From: Kappaphycus alvarezii
Taxonomy: Eukaryota > Rhodophyta > Florideophyceae > Gigartinales > Solieriaceae
DNA: 64,000 bases
Direction of reading: 5' to 3'
NCBI GenBank assembly: GCA_002205965.3
Contig: NADL03000748.1
Span: forward strand, 2,232,001 to 2,296,000
Of the stretch, positions 44,181 through 55,403 are shown in pieces. The translations under genes were made by a program, and so were the position numbers. Numbering within the stretch: position 1 is the first letter of the stretch; each line of letters opens with the position of its first letter. The notes below the pieces were generated by a model. That model was not told the origin of the DNA and made no database searches. It worked only from the letters and a program-made list of their open reading frames with translations.

Positions 44181-44329
44181 GCGAATTAGTGTGACTTTCT
44201 GAAGTAAAAGTAAAAATTGTTTTGAGCTCTTTTTTCTATAGCCCCCTACTGTTTTACTTGCGTTATATATTTTGCGAAGTTAGCTGCTGTTTATGGCGCA
44301 CTGAATTATCCCTTTATGCGATGTCACCG

Positions 44330-44500
44330 TATTCTCTCTCATGTTCAAGTGGATGCCTAATGGCGCACTGAGACAGCAGCTTTTTCACCAGTCGAGTTCC
44401 CAACGGAATTGTTGGGCCTCTGATAGAGACCCAGCGAGAACTGAACCACAACCTCTGAGTCAGCAACCTACGATTCGCACCATAGACCATCGCCCCAGTG
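44330..44500 (-). repeat. tRNA-related SINE-like sequence inside the piggyBac element
   Basis: On the minus strand GGGGCGATGGTCTATGGTGC (from about 44497) contains an A-box-like TGGTCTATGG (44489-44480). GGTTCAGTTCTC (44447-44436) is B-box-like. The spacing is that of tRNA-derived pol III promoters. A 3' part near 44360 (CAGTGCGCCATTAGGCATCC) weakly resembles a segment of the Copia-2 LTR. It is not a functional tRNA, because stems do not close. It lies between the transposase end and the right inverted end. Confidence 0.5.
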
Positions 44501-44746
44501 ATGGATGGGAGAAGTTGCTATGGAGTTTTTAAAGTTGGATGCGATTGCATCTCATTGAGAAGGGTAGGAAATATGGGATAGATATCTACTGTAATTACTA
44601 CTTTACAGAGTGTCGTTTTTACTACAAAATATAGGGCCTAAAATTTTTTTGACTACCGCAATACAGTACTTCAAAAATATTTGTCCTCATATGAGGACAG
44701 TGCTATGACGGGTAGACAATAGAGTTTGCGTAAATAGCAGTAATAA

Positions 44747-45611
44747 TTGAATACAAAAAAGCAAGCGACAGAATATGGCCCAGTTGACGCTGAATTTTCC
44801 AAGAAGCCTAGCTGCCGCAATATTGTAATACTGTATTTTGCCCGCTGCGATAAGAGAAGAGCACGGTTAGAGATTAATCACCTGGTTTTATGGGAGGAAT
44901 CAGGAGAATTGACCCTTTTCGCATGTCTTGATAACCATGACGCCGTCAAAGACGCCCTTAACAATTCTTGTTATGGTTTCTGTTGATGTTGGAACATTGT
45001 CGAGTGCCTAGCACTTATTGATGTATGCGTTGATGACACCGCAGTCTGATAACTCATATTGGATCTGATCTGGCTGGATCAATTTATGGCATGCGATTTT
45101 ACTTGATCAGGTGTGATGCGTGTGATTTGAATGTGATTTGATTTGGTTTTATTTTCGATTATGTGTGATTCAATCTAGTACTGTAATGCAGATTTGAACT
45201 GCACAAGGTGTGATGAATTTTGAAATTATTTTGGTCTTTGAAATTATTTTGGTCAAGATTACAGTATCTCTAATGTGATAAGTTTACAGTGATGTGAATT
45301 TTGGTCAAGATTGCAGTATGTAATGTGATAAGTTTACAGTGATGTGATGATCGACCGCCGCCCGACGACAGCCGGCAGACGACAATTTTTGGACGTCGGT
45401 TGCCTATATAAGCAGGCATTCCAGCCCCCATTTGTGTCCTGGAAAAAGAAAAGCAGAAAATCACTCAATAAACTCAACCTACTCAACTACCATTTACATT
45501 AACAGTTTCCATGGGCTGGACATCGAAAAGTATGGTTTCTTCCTGTGTAAGGGCAGTTTAGACGTTCCACCATTGTGTTTGGTTGTTGCGATGAACGAAA
45601 GAAAAGCGTAG
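44747..45611 (+). pseudogene. Short unidentified ORF split by a solo LTR
   Basis: The open frame runs from 44747 (after TAA, no ATG) to the LTR at 44980, with text such as KDALNNSCYGF. Skipping the LTR and one copy of the GTTTC duplication, reading continues in the same frame at 45510 (HGLDIEKYGFFLCKGSLDVP) to TAG at 45609-45611, 111 codons in all. The absence of an ATG suggests an exon or 5'-truncated fragment; the piggyBac end lies 22 bp upstream. No family is recognised. The in-frame continuation argues that the LTR landed in genuine coding sequence. Confidence 0.5.
44981..45504 (+). mobile_element. Solo LTR (524 bp)
   Basis: Ends TGTTGATG and CATTAACA form an imperfect inverted pair. It is flanked by the exact duplication GTTTC (44976-44980, 45505-45509). 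It contains CCTATATAAGCAGG, a TATA box, at about 45401-45414 and AATAAA near 45465. An internal repeat (TTTTGGTCAAGATTxCAGTAT and AATGTGATAAGTTTACAGTG) occurs twice at about 45248-45345. It is unrelated to the 27300 solo LTR by eye. Confidence 0.9.
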
Positions 45612-48600
45612 TGAACCCTAGTTCCCAACAATTTAAATGCTTGAATATTCCAGGGATGTGCTTTTCGCCATAGTTTAGCCGGATTGTCCGCTTACCGGGC
45701 AGTATAGCCAATGATACCATTTATATGGTTGCCAATGACTTTTGTCAGCGTAGAAAAGACCTAATAGGAGCTTCTCTCCTAGATGTTCCCCTTTCAGGTA
45801 CTGTTTTAACTTGCAATAAGTTCGGACAAACTAAAAAGACGTAGTCTTGCAGTGTGTACCGAGAATATCATTCGGCGATAAAGCTTACGGTACAGTGCTG
45901 TATATCAAAGAAAATATAATGCTTTACCGTACACACGGTACTGTCAAATTAAACAAATGAATTACAAAGATCCAACTGTCCCGGGAATATATTGCTGCTT
46001 CTTACTTAGCACTTATATTTTACGCTGTTATTATTATATCTTTTCTATTGTACCCTTTTCGCGATATTTGTTAGGATCGTTGCAATGTCATGGTCACTAG
46101 AACTTTCCATAGTATTACAGGCGAAGGAATATTTCCACGTAGATCCCCGTTATTAACGTACGACATGTTAATTTTGGAACAAAGAAATTAAGATTCGTTC
46201 GCTGACTGGTGTATGACAAGTCATCATTAAGCACACTTATCTTTCGGCACTGCAAAAATATCGTATGCTAAGCGTTCAACTTTCAATTATCAGTGTACGT
46301 TTAAAAGTACCTAATGACTATTTTCCCTCTTTACATCAGTTGAACTAGCGGGTGCTCCATTGAAGTGGACCTGTGTTTGGAATTAGTATCCTGCAAATCC
46401 AAGTAAACTGAGATTAGCATCATTTTCATTTGATATGAAAGGGAATTGCAGTACGGATAAATGCGTTAAGAGCAAAGCTTAGTCCGTTATAATATATCTA
46501 ATGGATTGAATTCTCTAAAAACTGACAAAAGCTTTAAAAAAACAATTTCGCTTAAGTAGGCAAGCAACCACATGAAGGTGTCTAGTTATTCTCTTGAACA
46601 AATCTAGACTTGTACAAATTCAGATGGCTCCCTTATGTAACCTTAAAGATAGGGTACAAAAATGTCAGCTGTTTGCAACAAATCCGGTTCATTTGGAGTT
46701 AGCTTGTACAAAACAGTGATTAAAGATGAAAACTTTGCATTGAACCCCTCAGAAACAGCATGTAAACCAAAAATTTCTACAAATAGGAAAATAGATCAAC
46801 CCCATGTTTCTAATTGGAAAATGGTCTATGCTCTTACATCCAGTTCATGAATACTTTCCAGTCTATGTTGCACTTTAGATGGCTCCTGTAACGAACAGCA
46901 ACCATCGTATATGGTACATTCAGATAGGAATAAAATTTGTTATCATTCGTGAGTATAAAACCCGTTAATCACTTGTCGAAGCATGCTCCCACAAACCCGT
47001 ACCGTCAGAGTCATGTTCTCCCAGAAAAAAGCATCCAAATATTTCATTTGAGTTACTTCGCGAGGCAGCAGAATCCTACTGTACATGTTGACCCCTAAGT
47101 GCGTCTTATCGGAATTTTTATGTCTTCTTCTTTAAACTCTACGGATTAAGATCCTCGCTTCAGAACGCCTAGACGAAATGCCGCGTCCTCTCCATAAGAA
47201 TTTTTTTCTATATACTTACTAAAAGCCTACAAGTTTGCTTTCTTAGAATAATGCCATTTCGCAACAAAATGATTGGAATCCACTGAACTGTAAATTTATG
47301 ATGAATAGGGACCCATCATATTCTACAGTGGAATAGAATGGGAAATTAAACAGGATGTCAGAAATTAAGTCGCAGGCTGTATCTTGAAGTACAGCAGGAT
47401 AAAACTTAACTCCGACAGAGGATAGAATTTCAAATTCATGACGCAACGAGCCTGTAAAACATTTACTGACAATTTTTGTCTCCCATTTTTCACTATGATT
47501 GCTTTCTTGCCCATTCCGTGCTTGCATATCAGAGAAACGGCAATCAAATTATTAGCTGGTCTGTTCGCGTCCTTCATTTGCAACGTTTCGTCCTAAGATC
47601 TCCACAATCGTCGAGCTCTTATGTTTTTGCAGCTTGAAAACCTGATAATATTTAAGGTAATTAAAAAAGTGCCTTAGATATTATTATCTCACGCGCAGCA
47701 ATCGGTACCCCCTCTACCATCCATTGAGTGACCTGCAACTTTTCGAAAATTGATTTGACATGGTTTCTACGGCGAACATAGTCCCAAGTATGATTGGATA
47801 TCACTACATCAGTCATTTAGAAATTGGTGTTCTGGTCTGATATCGTTCCATATCCAGCAGTTTTCTTGGTAGCTTGGGGAATGTAGTACTGCGAACTGCC
47901 GCAATTTTCCATTGGGCCGCCAGATCGCATCTTTTCTGAACAACCTGTACTCAAACAAAAATGTATGAATGTGCCACGGGACGTGTCAGAAGAACCGACA
48001 TAACCCCTCGAAACTATCTAAGTCTGCCGCGTAATGTCCTCTTGCCATGTGTTGGGTCTGTTACAGGCTGTATCCTCAACAGCAATATATAGCCGGGCAT
48101 TTTACAGGAGATTCATCAATTAAGGTGTGTTTAAAATTAAAAAGGTCGTTCAATTATTAAATTTTTGGACATTATTTTTGCACCGGCGATGTTTTACAAA
48201 GTCTTTAATGACTGTGATACGTGTAGTATTTACTAGATGCGCTAGAGATATTCAAATGCAAATCCTTCCTATAAAAGGCGTTGTTTCCTTGGGCACAATA
48301 ATGAAACCAAGAAAATCCGTCTGCTTTTCGTACTCTAACATTGAATTTTAGCGACAATCCAGATGTACCTATATTAGGAGAATTTTGAAGTAAGTATATT
48401 CTCTACTAGATTGTAAAAGAATCGTGTTTGTTTTATCTCCGCGTTTTTTAGAGGTACGTAGAAGCCGCAAACTACTGACAACACCTATTCTTAATTCATT
48501 TTGGTGGAAAATAAGAACCCCAATATGCTTGCTGTGCAACGTAGCCATAGCCCGAACAGACCCAGAACAGAACTGAAATCCAGATTAGTGCTCTGAACAC

Positions 48601-48827
48601 TGAACTTTACTGTATGGGGCCTTCCTTCCTCTATTATTAGCACTAGAATCACGCCAGAGTCCCAGATTTTGCCAAGGACGTCTCCACTTGGACCAGACAG
48701 GGCCAACCAACTGCTGAATCAACAAATAGAGGCTGTAGAAATGGAAAACAAAATCGCAGACCAATCAGAGTCCATCAGCTACGGCTATTCAGAAAGTGAC
48801 AGCTTTCCTTAGAGTTTGAGTTTCAGG
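45612..48827. other. AT-rich stretch with unassigned coding-like pieces
   Basis: Minus-strand pieces at 47583-47243 (with NLIAVSLICKHGMGKKAIIV) and about 47135-46965 (with SRILLPREVTQMKYLDAFFW) read like decayed protein, perhaps parts of one dead transposon or gene. A minus-strand piece at 48706-48491 is similar. None matches a family I know. The rest is AT-rich and non-coding. Confidence 0.4.
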
Positions 48828-49217
48828 TGTCGTGAGACAGTACTGTACGTTTTTAGAATGGGTGCTACAGCACGGTGGCTTCTTAATGGCAAGCATGTCA
48901 ATTTAATTCACTGCTGTTGTCGATTCGAATTGTGAAAAATACACCGAGGGGGCATGAACGCAATGGATGGAAGTTTGGAGATATGGATAGATATGCACAC
49001 TACGGCTGCGAGTGGAAAACGAAAAAAAAAGCGACAACAAGAAGGAACGAATAAACTTATATCTGTGACTACGACAGTGTAACCCTAACGCCCCGTCTAC
49101 CGCTCAAGGTATGCTTAATGGCTCATTGAGCGATGATTTGCAGTATGAACTGGATCTACGCCAAGTACGTAACCAAGTTTACTCTCAGGGATGAAACGAA
49201 TCCCACTCTAACCGACA
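48828..49217 (+). repeat. Copia-2 5' LTR
   Basis: It starts TGTCGTGAGACAGTACTGTAC and ends ACTCTAACCGACA. An A-run and AATAAA lie near 49020-49052. The GTACTGTAC palindrome sits at its left end. Confidence 0.92.
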
Positions 49218-49496
49218 ATCATAATTATATCTTGGAACCTGGCCCCTGCGCCCAAAGGGTCCCACGATGCAGAATCGTAAGTAAGGTACGCATTATGACT
49301 TGGAAGGGTCAAAAAGGACGCAATTCTGCTAAAAACAAAAATGGAAAGAAGCGAAACCAGAGTTATTGACACGAAACGGTTGAAGCGGAGAAATATAAAA
49401 GGCCAATAGATGTGTATTTTGATTTCAACAAGCAAAACTGCCACCGCCATCCGAAGTTCAAATAGGCCGCGGAAGAAAACGACTGAGAAAGGCAAA

Positions 49497-51274
49497 ATGA
49501 CAGGAGGAAATCCATTTGACGCGCTTGTGAAGAAAGAGGACCAGCCAGAGCCATCCGACGCTATCGAAGCCGCTGCCAAGGATGCAACAGAGACAGAGCA
49601 ACTCAGGCAGACGGAAAGCAACCTAAGAAAGGGAATAGAATCGGCTTTAGGTACTGATGAACCTCAGACCATTGGTGGAGACACTGCACAACAACTAGCG
49701 GCCCACGGGCAGCAGAGCATGGTAGAAGAAATCACGAAGGTGACAAGACTACAGTCGTTAATGAACTGGTTTTACCTGATAATCCTGTGCTGGTAGTAAA
49801 TGTGTGGTGTTCGAGTGAGAGAAAGAGCAAACCAAGTTGTCCTCTGTGTTTGTACCGAGGAAGGTACAGGAGAATATGCGGACAAAATGGAATACCATTT
49901 TGTCCGCAATATTCCCATGATACTTGCTATGGGTGGCAAAGAACTACGCGCAGATGATCCACTTGATAACATCAGGGCGCATATGAACGTCAGAGACATT
50001 TTTCATCCGAATATTCTGAGCAAGCAGATATAGTATCGACGCCTTGGATTTGTGTTCAGAAATTATCTGGTTGCCATGAACTCTCCACGTGCGTCAGATA
50101 AGAACGCAAAGTACGCACAATGCGTTGCTAATGCACTCTATGGAGATGAAATTTACGACAAGGAACTATCACTGGCAAAAGACTTGATCAGCCAATACTG
50201 CAGGGCCCCTAGGCCGTTAACAGACCAGCATCGAAATTACACCAGCAAGGAAGCGACAAAGGAAACGCCAGTGCAATTTCCGACACCACATACAATTTTG
50301 CGTGTAAATTGATCCTCTTGAGAATGTGGAAAATTCTGAGTTCCCCATCCTGGCCTTTCCACACGTATTCGCAATCATAATACTGATGAAAATGTCTCGC
50401 AGTACATTTAGAGTATGCAGGAAAATCCTGACGCTAATATCAGGAGGAAGCAACGCCATCGGATCGAGCCGTTTCCGGTGGATACAAAACGCAAGGCCGC
50501 GGACTTACATGGCAACACCCTGCCTTTGGCGACCCTGACTCAAGTGATGACGACGATTACGATAGTGAGATGGATGAGGGTAATTACAAAAGGTGACAGG
50601 AGTACAGTGGTAGTCGACGAAAAATGATACCCCAAGAGAGAAACAGAACGTCTGAACAGAGATCGAGACTAGATGAGGTGTCAAAGCGCTTCTTTGAAAC
50701 ATATAAGGACGGAAGAAACTGTTTTGATGGGCGGGATAACGAGAAGTGGCAGCCCCACCTGACCACTACGCTTCGATTAATGAACAACGCCGGAATGACT
50801 GAATCGCAATTTATGGAGGGATTTCCGATGACGCTGAGAGGCTTGGCTGAAATTTTCTTTAATACGCGTGTAGATGGGATATGCAATATATTCGATGCAG
50901 CGATCATAGCGTTCACGGCAAACTACAATGGCCCAGAGGCGCAGCAACTGATGCGTGAGCGCCTGCAAGCGTTGAACATACGAGACTTCGTACAGGATGC
51001 AGGATCGGAAGTCAAGGCATTGAAGGCGGTGACGAACGAAATAGACCGGCTTTATCCGTTAACAGAGCCAGAGACACAGTCAAAATTCCATAAGATTTGT
51101 TATCTAGTGGGTGCAGTGCGTGCACGGCCATGGAGTGCAAGTGTGATAAGCGACCCATCTAAGAAGCGTGAATACAAGACGCTGGAAAGGGCTCTCACTA
51201 GTAAGCTATATGAATGGACGGCATCTCATCCCGAGGGAGACGCAAAAGGAAGACAGGTGTGGAAACACGTTTGA
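49497..51274 (+). pseudogene. Copia-2 gag
   Basis: The N-terminal frame (49497-49796) is acidic and Gln-rich. Middle pieces at 49800-50033 and 50052-50312 are separated by TAG. The longest frame (50624-51274, 216 codons) includes RFFETYKDGRNCFDGRDNEK and a helical capsid-like part with FNTRVDGICNIFDAAIIAFT. Assignment follows position between the LTR and zinc knuckle and the helical composition. The overall length of nearly 600 codons is large for Copia Gag but normal for this fungal-type group. Confidence 0.7.
49872..49914. repeat. Hairpin with 4-base loop in Copia-2 gag
   Basis: GAATATGCGGACAAAATGG, loop AATA, then CCATTTTGTCCGCAATATTC. Twelve central pairs are perfect, with further near-matching outside. 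It resembles the 22477-22528 hairpin in layout. Confidence 0.85.
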
Positions 51275-51431
51275 TGTAAAAGGAACCGAACAGCCTCGAG
51301 TCCGACAAACCGGAGATTTTACACGCGAGGTATGCCAGGCACCCCCGAACGGCTGGGGACACATTCAGCACAGCAACTAAGCCAAGAAACGCTCATTTGT
51401 GGCAAGGAGAAAACGCGACGAAAACTTGAAA

Positions 51432-51476
51432 TGCTTCGGGTGTGGGGGGCATGGATATCGAGTTCGAAACTGCCCA
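51432..51476 (+). pseudogene. Copia-2 nucleocapsid zinc knuckle
   Basis: CFGCGGHGYRVRNC is a complete CCHC knuckle (C-x2-C-x4-H-x4-C), preceded by basic residues. It lies in a frame different from the main gag ORF, so a frameshift separates them. Confidence 0.85.
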
Positions 51477-52013
51477 CATGGCTGCGCCGCGAGAGGATTA
51501 GCTCACCGAGCGAAAGAGTTCAATGAACGAAGGGGCGTCCCAAAAATGATCCTGAAGGTGTGAGGATGGCCATGTTTGCTATTGCTGCTTCGGTAGATGC
51601 CGGGAAGTTGTCGAAGCGGACGATGACATCATAGGACGTGTTGCGATGGCGTACTCACTTTAGGAGTATCAACATCCCGTCGGAAATGCGCAACTGGGGA
51701 TGAGCTAAGGTACAGTGAGGAGAACGACATCGAAGTGACTGGTTATACCAGTCGCGGTGCTCCTTTTCCGCACCCAAGCTTGAAGTCAGGCCACAGAAGG
51801 GCGGGCGATTTGTCTGACGTGTTTACAGTACATTTCGGTCGTCTGACTACATTTGCTTCCGGAACTAAATCAAAAGGTCTCTCTCATCACTTCATGATCC
51901 GAGCTTGCGGAAAGACTACCAGATCGGTTCACTACGTTTACTTCCTAAGTTCAATGCCCAATTCGTCGAACCAGCAGAAGGTTCGGTTAACGCGGTGTCA
52001 CCCCCATTGGAGA

Positions 52014-52290
52014 CAAAGCATTTAAGGGGCTCTGTATAGATTATGGTGCAACTAAGACGGTGGTGGGGGCGGCGCAAGCCATCGTATACTTACAACCGAT
52101 GAATATGGACTTTAAGTTAACCGAAAGCAAGGCACGTTTTGTGTTCGGATGTGGAGCATTGGATAGCCTCGGTACAATGGAGATGTTGATCCCACTCTCC
52201 CTTGAAGATAGGCCCCTCGCACTCCAAGTTGATGTAGTGGATACCGAATTGCCCACATTGCTGGGATCGACGTAATGCACCTGCTCGGGT
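52014..52290 (+). pseudogene. Copia-2 aspartic protease
   Basis: GLCIDYGATKTVVGAAQAIV holds the catalytic motif as DYGA where the family has DTGA or DSGA, so the neighbouring residue is Tyr. The frame continues to VVDTELPTLLGST, matching the LPxLLG block of Copia proteases. The Asp itself is kept, but activity is doubtful. A stop follows at about 52273. Confidence 0.75.
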
Positions 52291-52429
52291 TCTAATTGAT
52301 ACGGGATACTGTGCACTTATTTTCAAGAAAGAACCGGGAAAAAGTGCCATGTACCTGGTTTAGAGGACACATCTTCCACACTTGGCAGCTTCGTCCGACT
52401 ATCAAACGTAACACGCAGGCACCAATTAT

Positions 52430-53415
52430 GTTCACGGAATCCGAGTTGAAAAAGCTGCACCAGCACTTCAATCCCCTGCCTTCGTCGAGGCTCTACAGGT
52501 TATTGCAAACGGCTCGACCTGCTGAAACAACGAGTGACAAATTCCACATACTAGAGAAGATCGCGGCCGCATGTCGGATATGTACCACATTCGGAGCTCG
52601 TCCTCTCAGATTCAGAGTGGCTATTCTGCCAGAATCTATCATCTTCAATAAGGAGGTCGCGCTCGATTTGTTCTGGCTTGACGACAGGGCCATAATACAA
52701 GCAGTAGATACCCTTACTGGCTACGGTAACGCAGCCTTTTTGTGCGGTCAAAGTGTTGAGGACGTCTGCAAGAGTTCTTGCAATGCTGGGTGCTTCCATA
52801 CCTCGGATACACAGAAATATTACGACTTGACCAACGGTAACAATTTACGTCCACTAGCTGGGAGAGACGGGCTGCGGAAGTGGTATTGTAATTCAGCTCT
52901 CAGGAATTGAGAGTCATAACTCGATAGGCAATGGGGAACGATACCACGCCCCACTTAGGCGCATTTATGAGAAATTTCGTCATGATTCACCGGGACTTTC
53001 CGAAGAGATGGCACTCATGCTAGCTGTGAATAGCATGAACGATGTTGCAGGTCCTGCTGGACTATCTCCAACTGTACTGGTTTACGGGGAACACGGGCGT
53101 CTTTCGTTATCTAGGTCATCATACAGTGACCAGCAGAATAGGATGTTGGCGATGTAGACTGCTCGTTCAGAAATGGAGGCTATTGTCGCCGAGTTGCGCG
53201 TGTTGGAGGCGATAAGTTCACGCATACCAGCGGCGGCTAGTCGAATTGTGACAAAAGGTGACATGGTCCGATTATATCGAGACACTGACAATCATATACA
53301 CGGAAAATTTGAAGTACTGGCTGTGGACGAAAAAATTTATGGATTGATGCCGACGGGGTTCGTAAAAAGTTCAACCGCGCACAGGTCATTACCGACAAAG
53401 CGATTTCCCCAATGA
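52430..53415 (+). pseudogene. Copia-2 integrase
   Basis: The N-terminal zinc region reads LHQHFNPLPSSRLYRLLQTA and AAACRICTTFG. The core has FNKEVALDLFWLDDRAIIQA with the first Asp, VDTLTGYGNAAFL, a damaged second-Asp block (LRLDQR, stop, QFTS) near 52830, and NGERYHAPLRRIYEKFRHDS with the catalytic Glu at about 52929-52960. Next come MNDVAGPAGLSPTVLVYGEH and a C-terminal part (ISSRIPAAASRIVTKGDMVR) to about 53415. This layout is the fungal-type Copia integrase. Frame changes occur near 52790 and 52920, and a stop at about 53156. Confidence 0.85.
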
Positions 53416-53438
53416 CGGGATAAAGTATAAAAATAGTC

Positions 53439-54230
53439 GTGCAGGATGGTCTACAAGATTATGGGAGCCAGGAAGATACACACGTGGAGCAGGTTTCCAT
53501 AACGGAGGTACTCAAGCCCGAGGACCCGCGCAAACTTAATAGCGCATGCATAACAGCCAGAAGAATAGAGGAAGAGGGGCTTGAGGCACGCGGGGTTTGG
53601 AGAATAGTTTGCTACAGGGATGTTCCCAGAGGAGCTAACATCATCAGCTCACATTTTGTATATTCCATTAAGGACCAGGATACGGACAGCCCAAGATAAA
53701 AGTCTCGACTTTGCGCAGGAGGCAACCTTGATGATATCAAGCCGTTATTAGTCCACGATTCACGTACGGTGAGACCTCAATCCGTTAGAATCCTAATGGT
53801 GTTGGCTACAGTCATGAAATGGACGATATGGTCGTTAGACATAGCGCAGGCATATGTACGGAGTGATAGGCCGCTGCAACGCGACGTTTAAATGTGGTTG
53901 CCAAAGAGAGCAAAAGATGTGTCTAGACGTATCTGTAAGCTTATCAGACAGCTGTATGGACTTGCGGACGCTGGTGATTACTGGTCAAAAACATTGCACC
54001 GCTGCCTCACAGAAAAAATTGGCCTGCGACCAGTAGTGGGTGACCTGGCACTATACGTTCACACGAAAATGGCGCCATCGTGGGAGCATTTGCGACATAT
54101 GTTGACAATGTAATCTGCTGTGGCACCAATACTTTCAACGACAGCGCACTGAAGTTGATACGCGATTTTGAATCCAAGCCTGCTAAACGTGACAAGTTCA
54201 CTTTTGTAGGGACTGAAGTATAACCCCAGA
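53439..54230 (+). pseudogene. Copia-2 reverse transcriptase
   Basis: Blocks are RRIEEEGLEARGVWRIVCYR, PRGANIISSHFVYSIKDQ, KPLLVHDSRTVRPQSVRILM and TIWSLDIAQAYVRSDRPLQR (first catalytic Asp). These are followed by KLIRQLYGLADAGDYWSKTL and GLRPVVGDLALYVH. After a frameshift, FATYVDNVICCG at about 54089-54124 holds the catalytic box as YVDN (54098-54109), so the second Asp is Asn (GAC AAT). Stops near 53697 and 53889 break the frame. Confidence 0.88.
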
Positions 54231-54235
54231 AATCG

Positions 54236-55000
54236 ATGGTCCATGTGGAACAAAGTAGGTCTGCAAGATTAATTAAGACCCTGCCGACTGAGGCGGACTA
54301 CAAGGCATTTAAATCGCTGTTGATGCGGTGTTCTTGGCAGACGGCCAATAAGCCATTCGTAGCGTTCGACGTTGCATCGCTAGCACAGGAGACGGCTAAT
54401 TCTGTTGAAAAAGGGAAGGCAGAGGCCATAAAAAGGGCGAATATCCTCGTGAAGAATATTGTCAAAGACTGGGAAGTCGGCTTGAAGTACAAACCGATCA
54501 ACATGGCTGCTACACACATACGGGTCTACACAGATGGGTCGGTTGCCAACAATAGAGATTTAACATCGCATCTAGGACATGTGGTGACGTTAACAGATGA
54601 GGATGGGGCGTCTTGCATCGTAAAATTCCGTTCTTACAAATGCCGACGGTTGGTCAAATCTGTTCTGGCATCCGAAACCTGCGCCTTTGTTGACAGGTTT
54701 GACTGCGCACTCTAAATAGAGGCGCAAATTTCCGAAATATTTTGCAGGCGCTTTCCTATACGCGCACTCGTGGATTCAAAGTCTCTTTTCGACGTTATGA
54801 CCAAGGGGACACTTACCACTGGGCGCAGGTTTATGGTGGACCTCAGAGTGGCGAAAGAGGCCTATGAGAGGGGAGAGATCTCTGACATTGGGTGGATACC
54901 ATCGGAGCTCAACATTGGGACGCTATGACGAAGGATATTGTCAACGGGCTATCGTGGCAACTAGTCCGAGAAAACTCTATCACTCATCCCATCGCGCAGC
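54236..55000 (+). pseudogene. Copia-2 RNase H
   Basis: The frame 54236-54715 reads thumb sequence, then IRVYTDGSVANNRDLTSHLG (catalytic Asp), KCRRLVKSVLASETCAFVDR (catalytic Glu) and a stop at about 54713. In the next part ALVDSKSLFDVMTKGTLTTG gives the third Asp. It ends near IGWIPSELNIG, in place of the usual DxLTK end. The 3' LTR begins immediately after. Only one or two small lesions interrupt the domain. Confidence 0.85.
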
Positions 55001-55006
55001 GGATAA

Positions 55007-55398
55007 TACGAGATAGACAGTACTGTACGTTTTTAGAATGGGTGCTACAGCACGGTGGCTTCGCAACGGCAAGCATGTCACTGTAATTCACTGCTGTTGT
55101 CGATTCGAATCGTGAAAAATACACCGAAGGGGCATGAACGCTATGGATGGAAGTTTGGAGATATGGATAGAAATGCACACTACGGCTGCGAGTGGAAGAC
55201 GAAAAAAAAAAGCGACAACAAGAAGGAACGAATAAACTTATATCTGTGACTACGACAGTGTAACCCTAACGCCCCGTCTACCGCTCAAGGTATGCTTAAT
55301 GGCTCATTGAGCGATGAGTTGCAGTATGAACTGGATCTACGCCAAGTATGTAACCAAGTTTACTCTCAGGGATGAAACGAATCCCACTCTAACCGACA
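55007..55398 (+). repeat. Copia-2 3' LTR
   Basis: It matches the 5' LTR from AGACAGTACTGTACG onward; the first few bases (ATACGAGAT) have diverged from TGTCGTG. It ends ACCGACA, directly followed by TCAGG. Confidence 0.9.
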
Positions 55399-55403
55399 TC
55401 AGG

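Larger units (their letters stand above)
41867..44724 (+). mobile_element. piggyBac-like DNA transposon with TTTG duplication
   Basis: Imperfect inverted ends (CCCTATTAATTACCCCTGG left; the reverse complement of the right end reads CTCTATTGTCTACCC) each contain the palindromic block GTCCTCATAxGAGGAC (about 41900-41917 and 44682-44699). TTTG flanks both sides (41863-41866 and 44725-44728). The family normally duplicates TTAA. Length 2.86 kb and gene content fit piggyBac. Confidence 0.8.
48828..55398 (+). mobile_element. Copia-2: full-length but inactive Ty1/Copia element
   Basis: LTRs of about 390 bp with TGTCG...CGACA ends bound gag, protease, integrase, RT and RNase H in Copia order. The exact 5-bp duplication TCAGG flanks the element (48823-48827, 55399-55403). 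LTR copies differ at about 13 positions by eye (3-4%), making this the youngest LTR element in the window on substitution count. The integrase and RNase H patterns are those of Copia elements common in fungi. Stops and frameshifts inactivate it. Confidence 0.92.

Noticed and set aside
44425-44497. Functional tRNA gene
   Set aside because: A- and B-box-like motifs are present but acceptor and T stems do not pair. Kept only as a SINE-like repeat.
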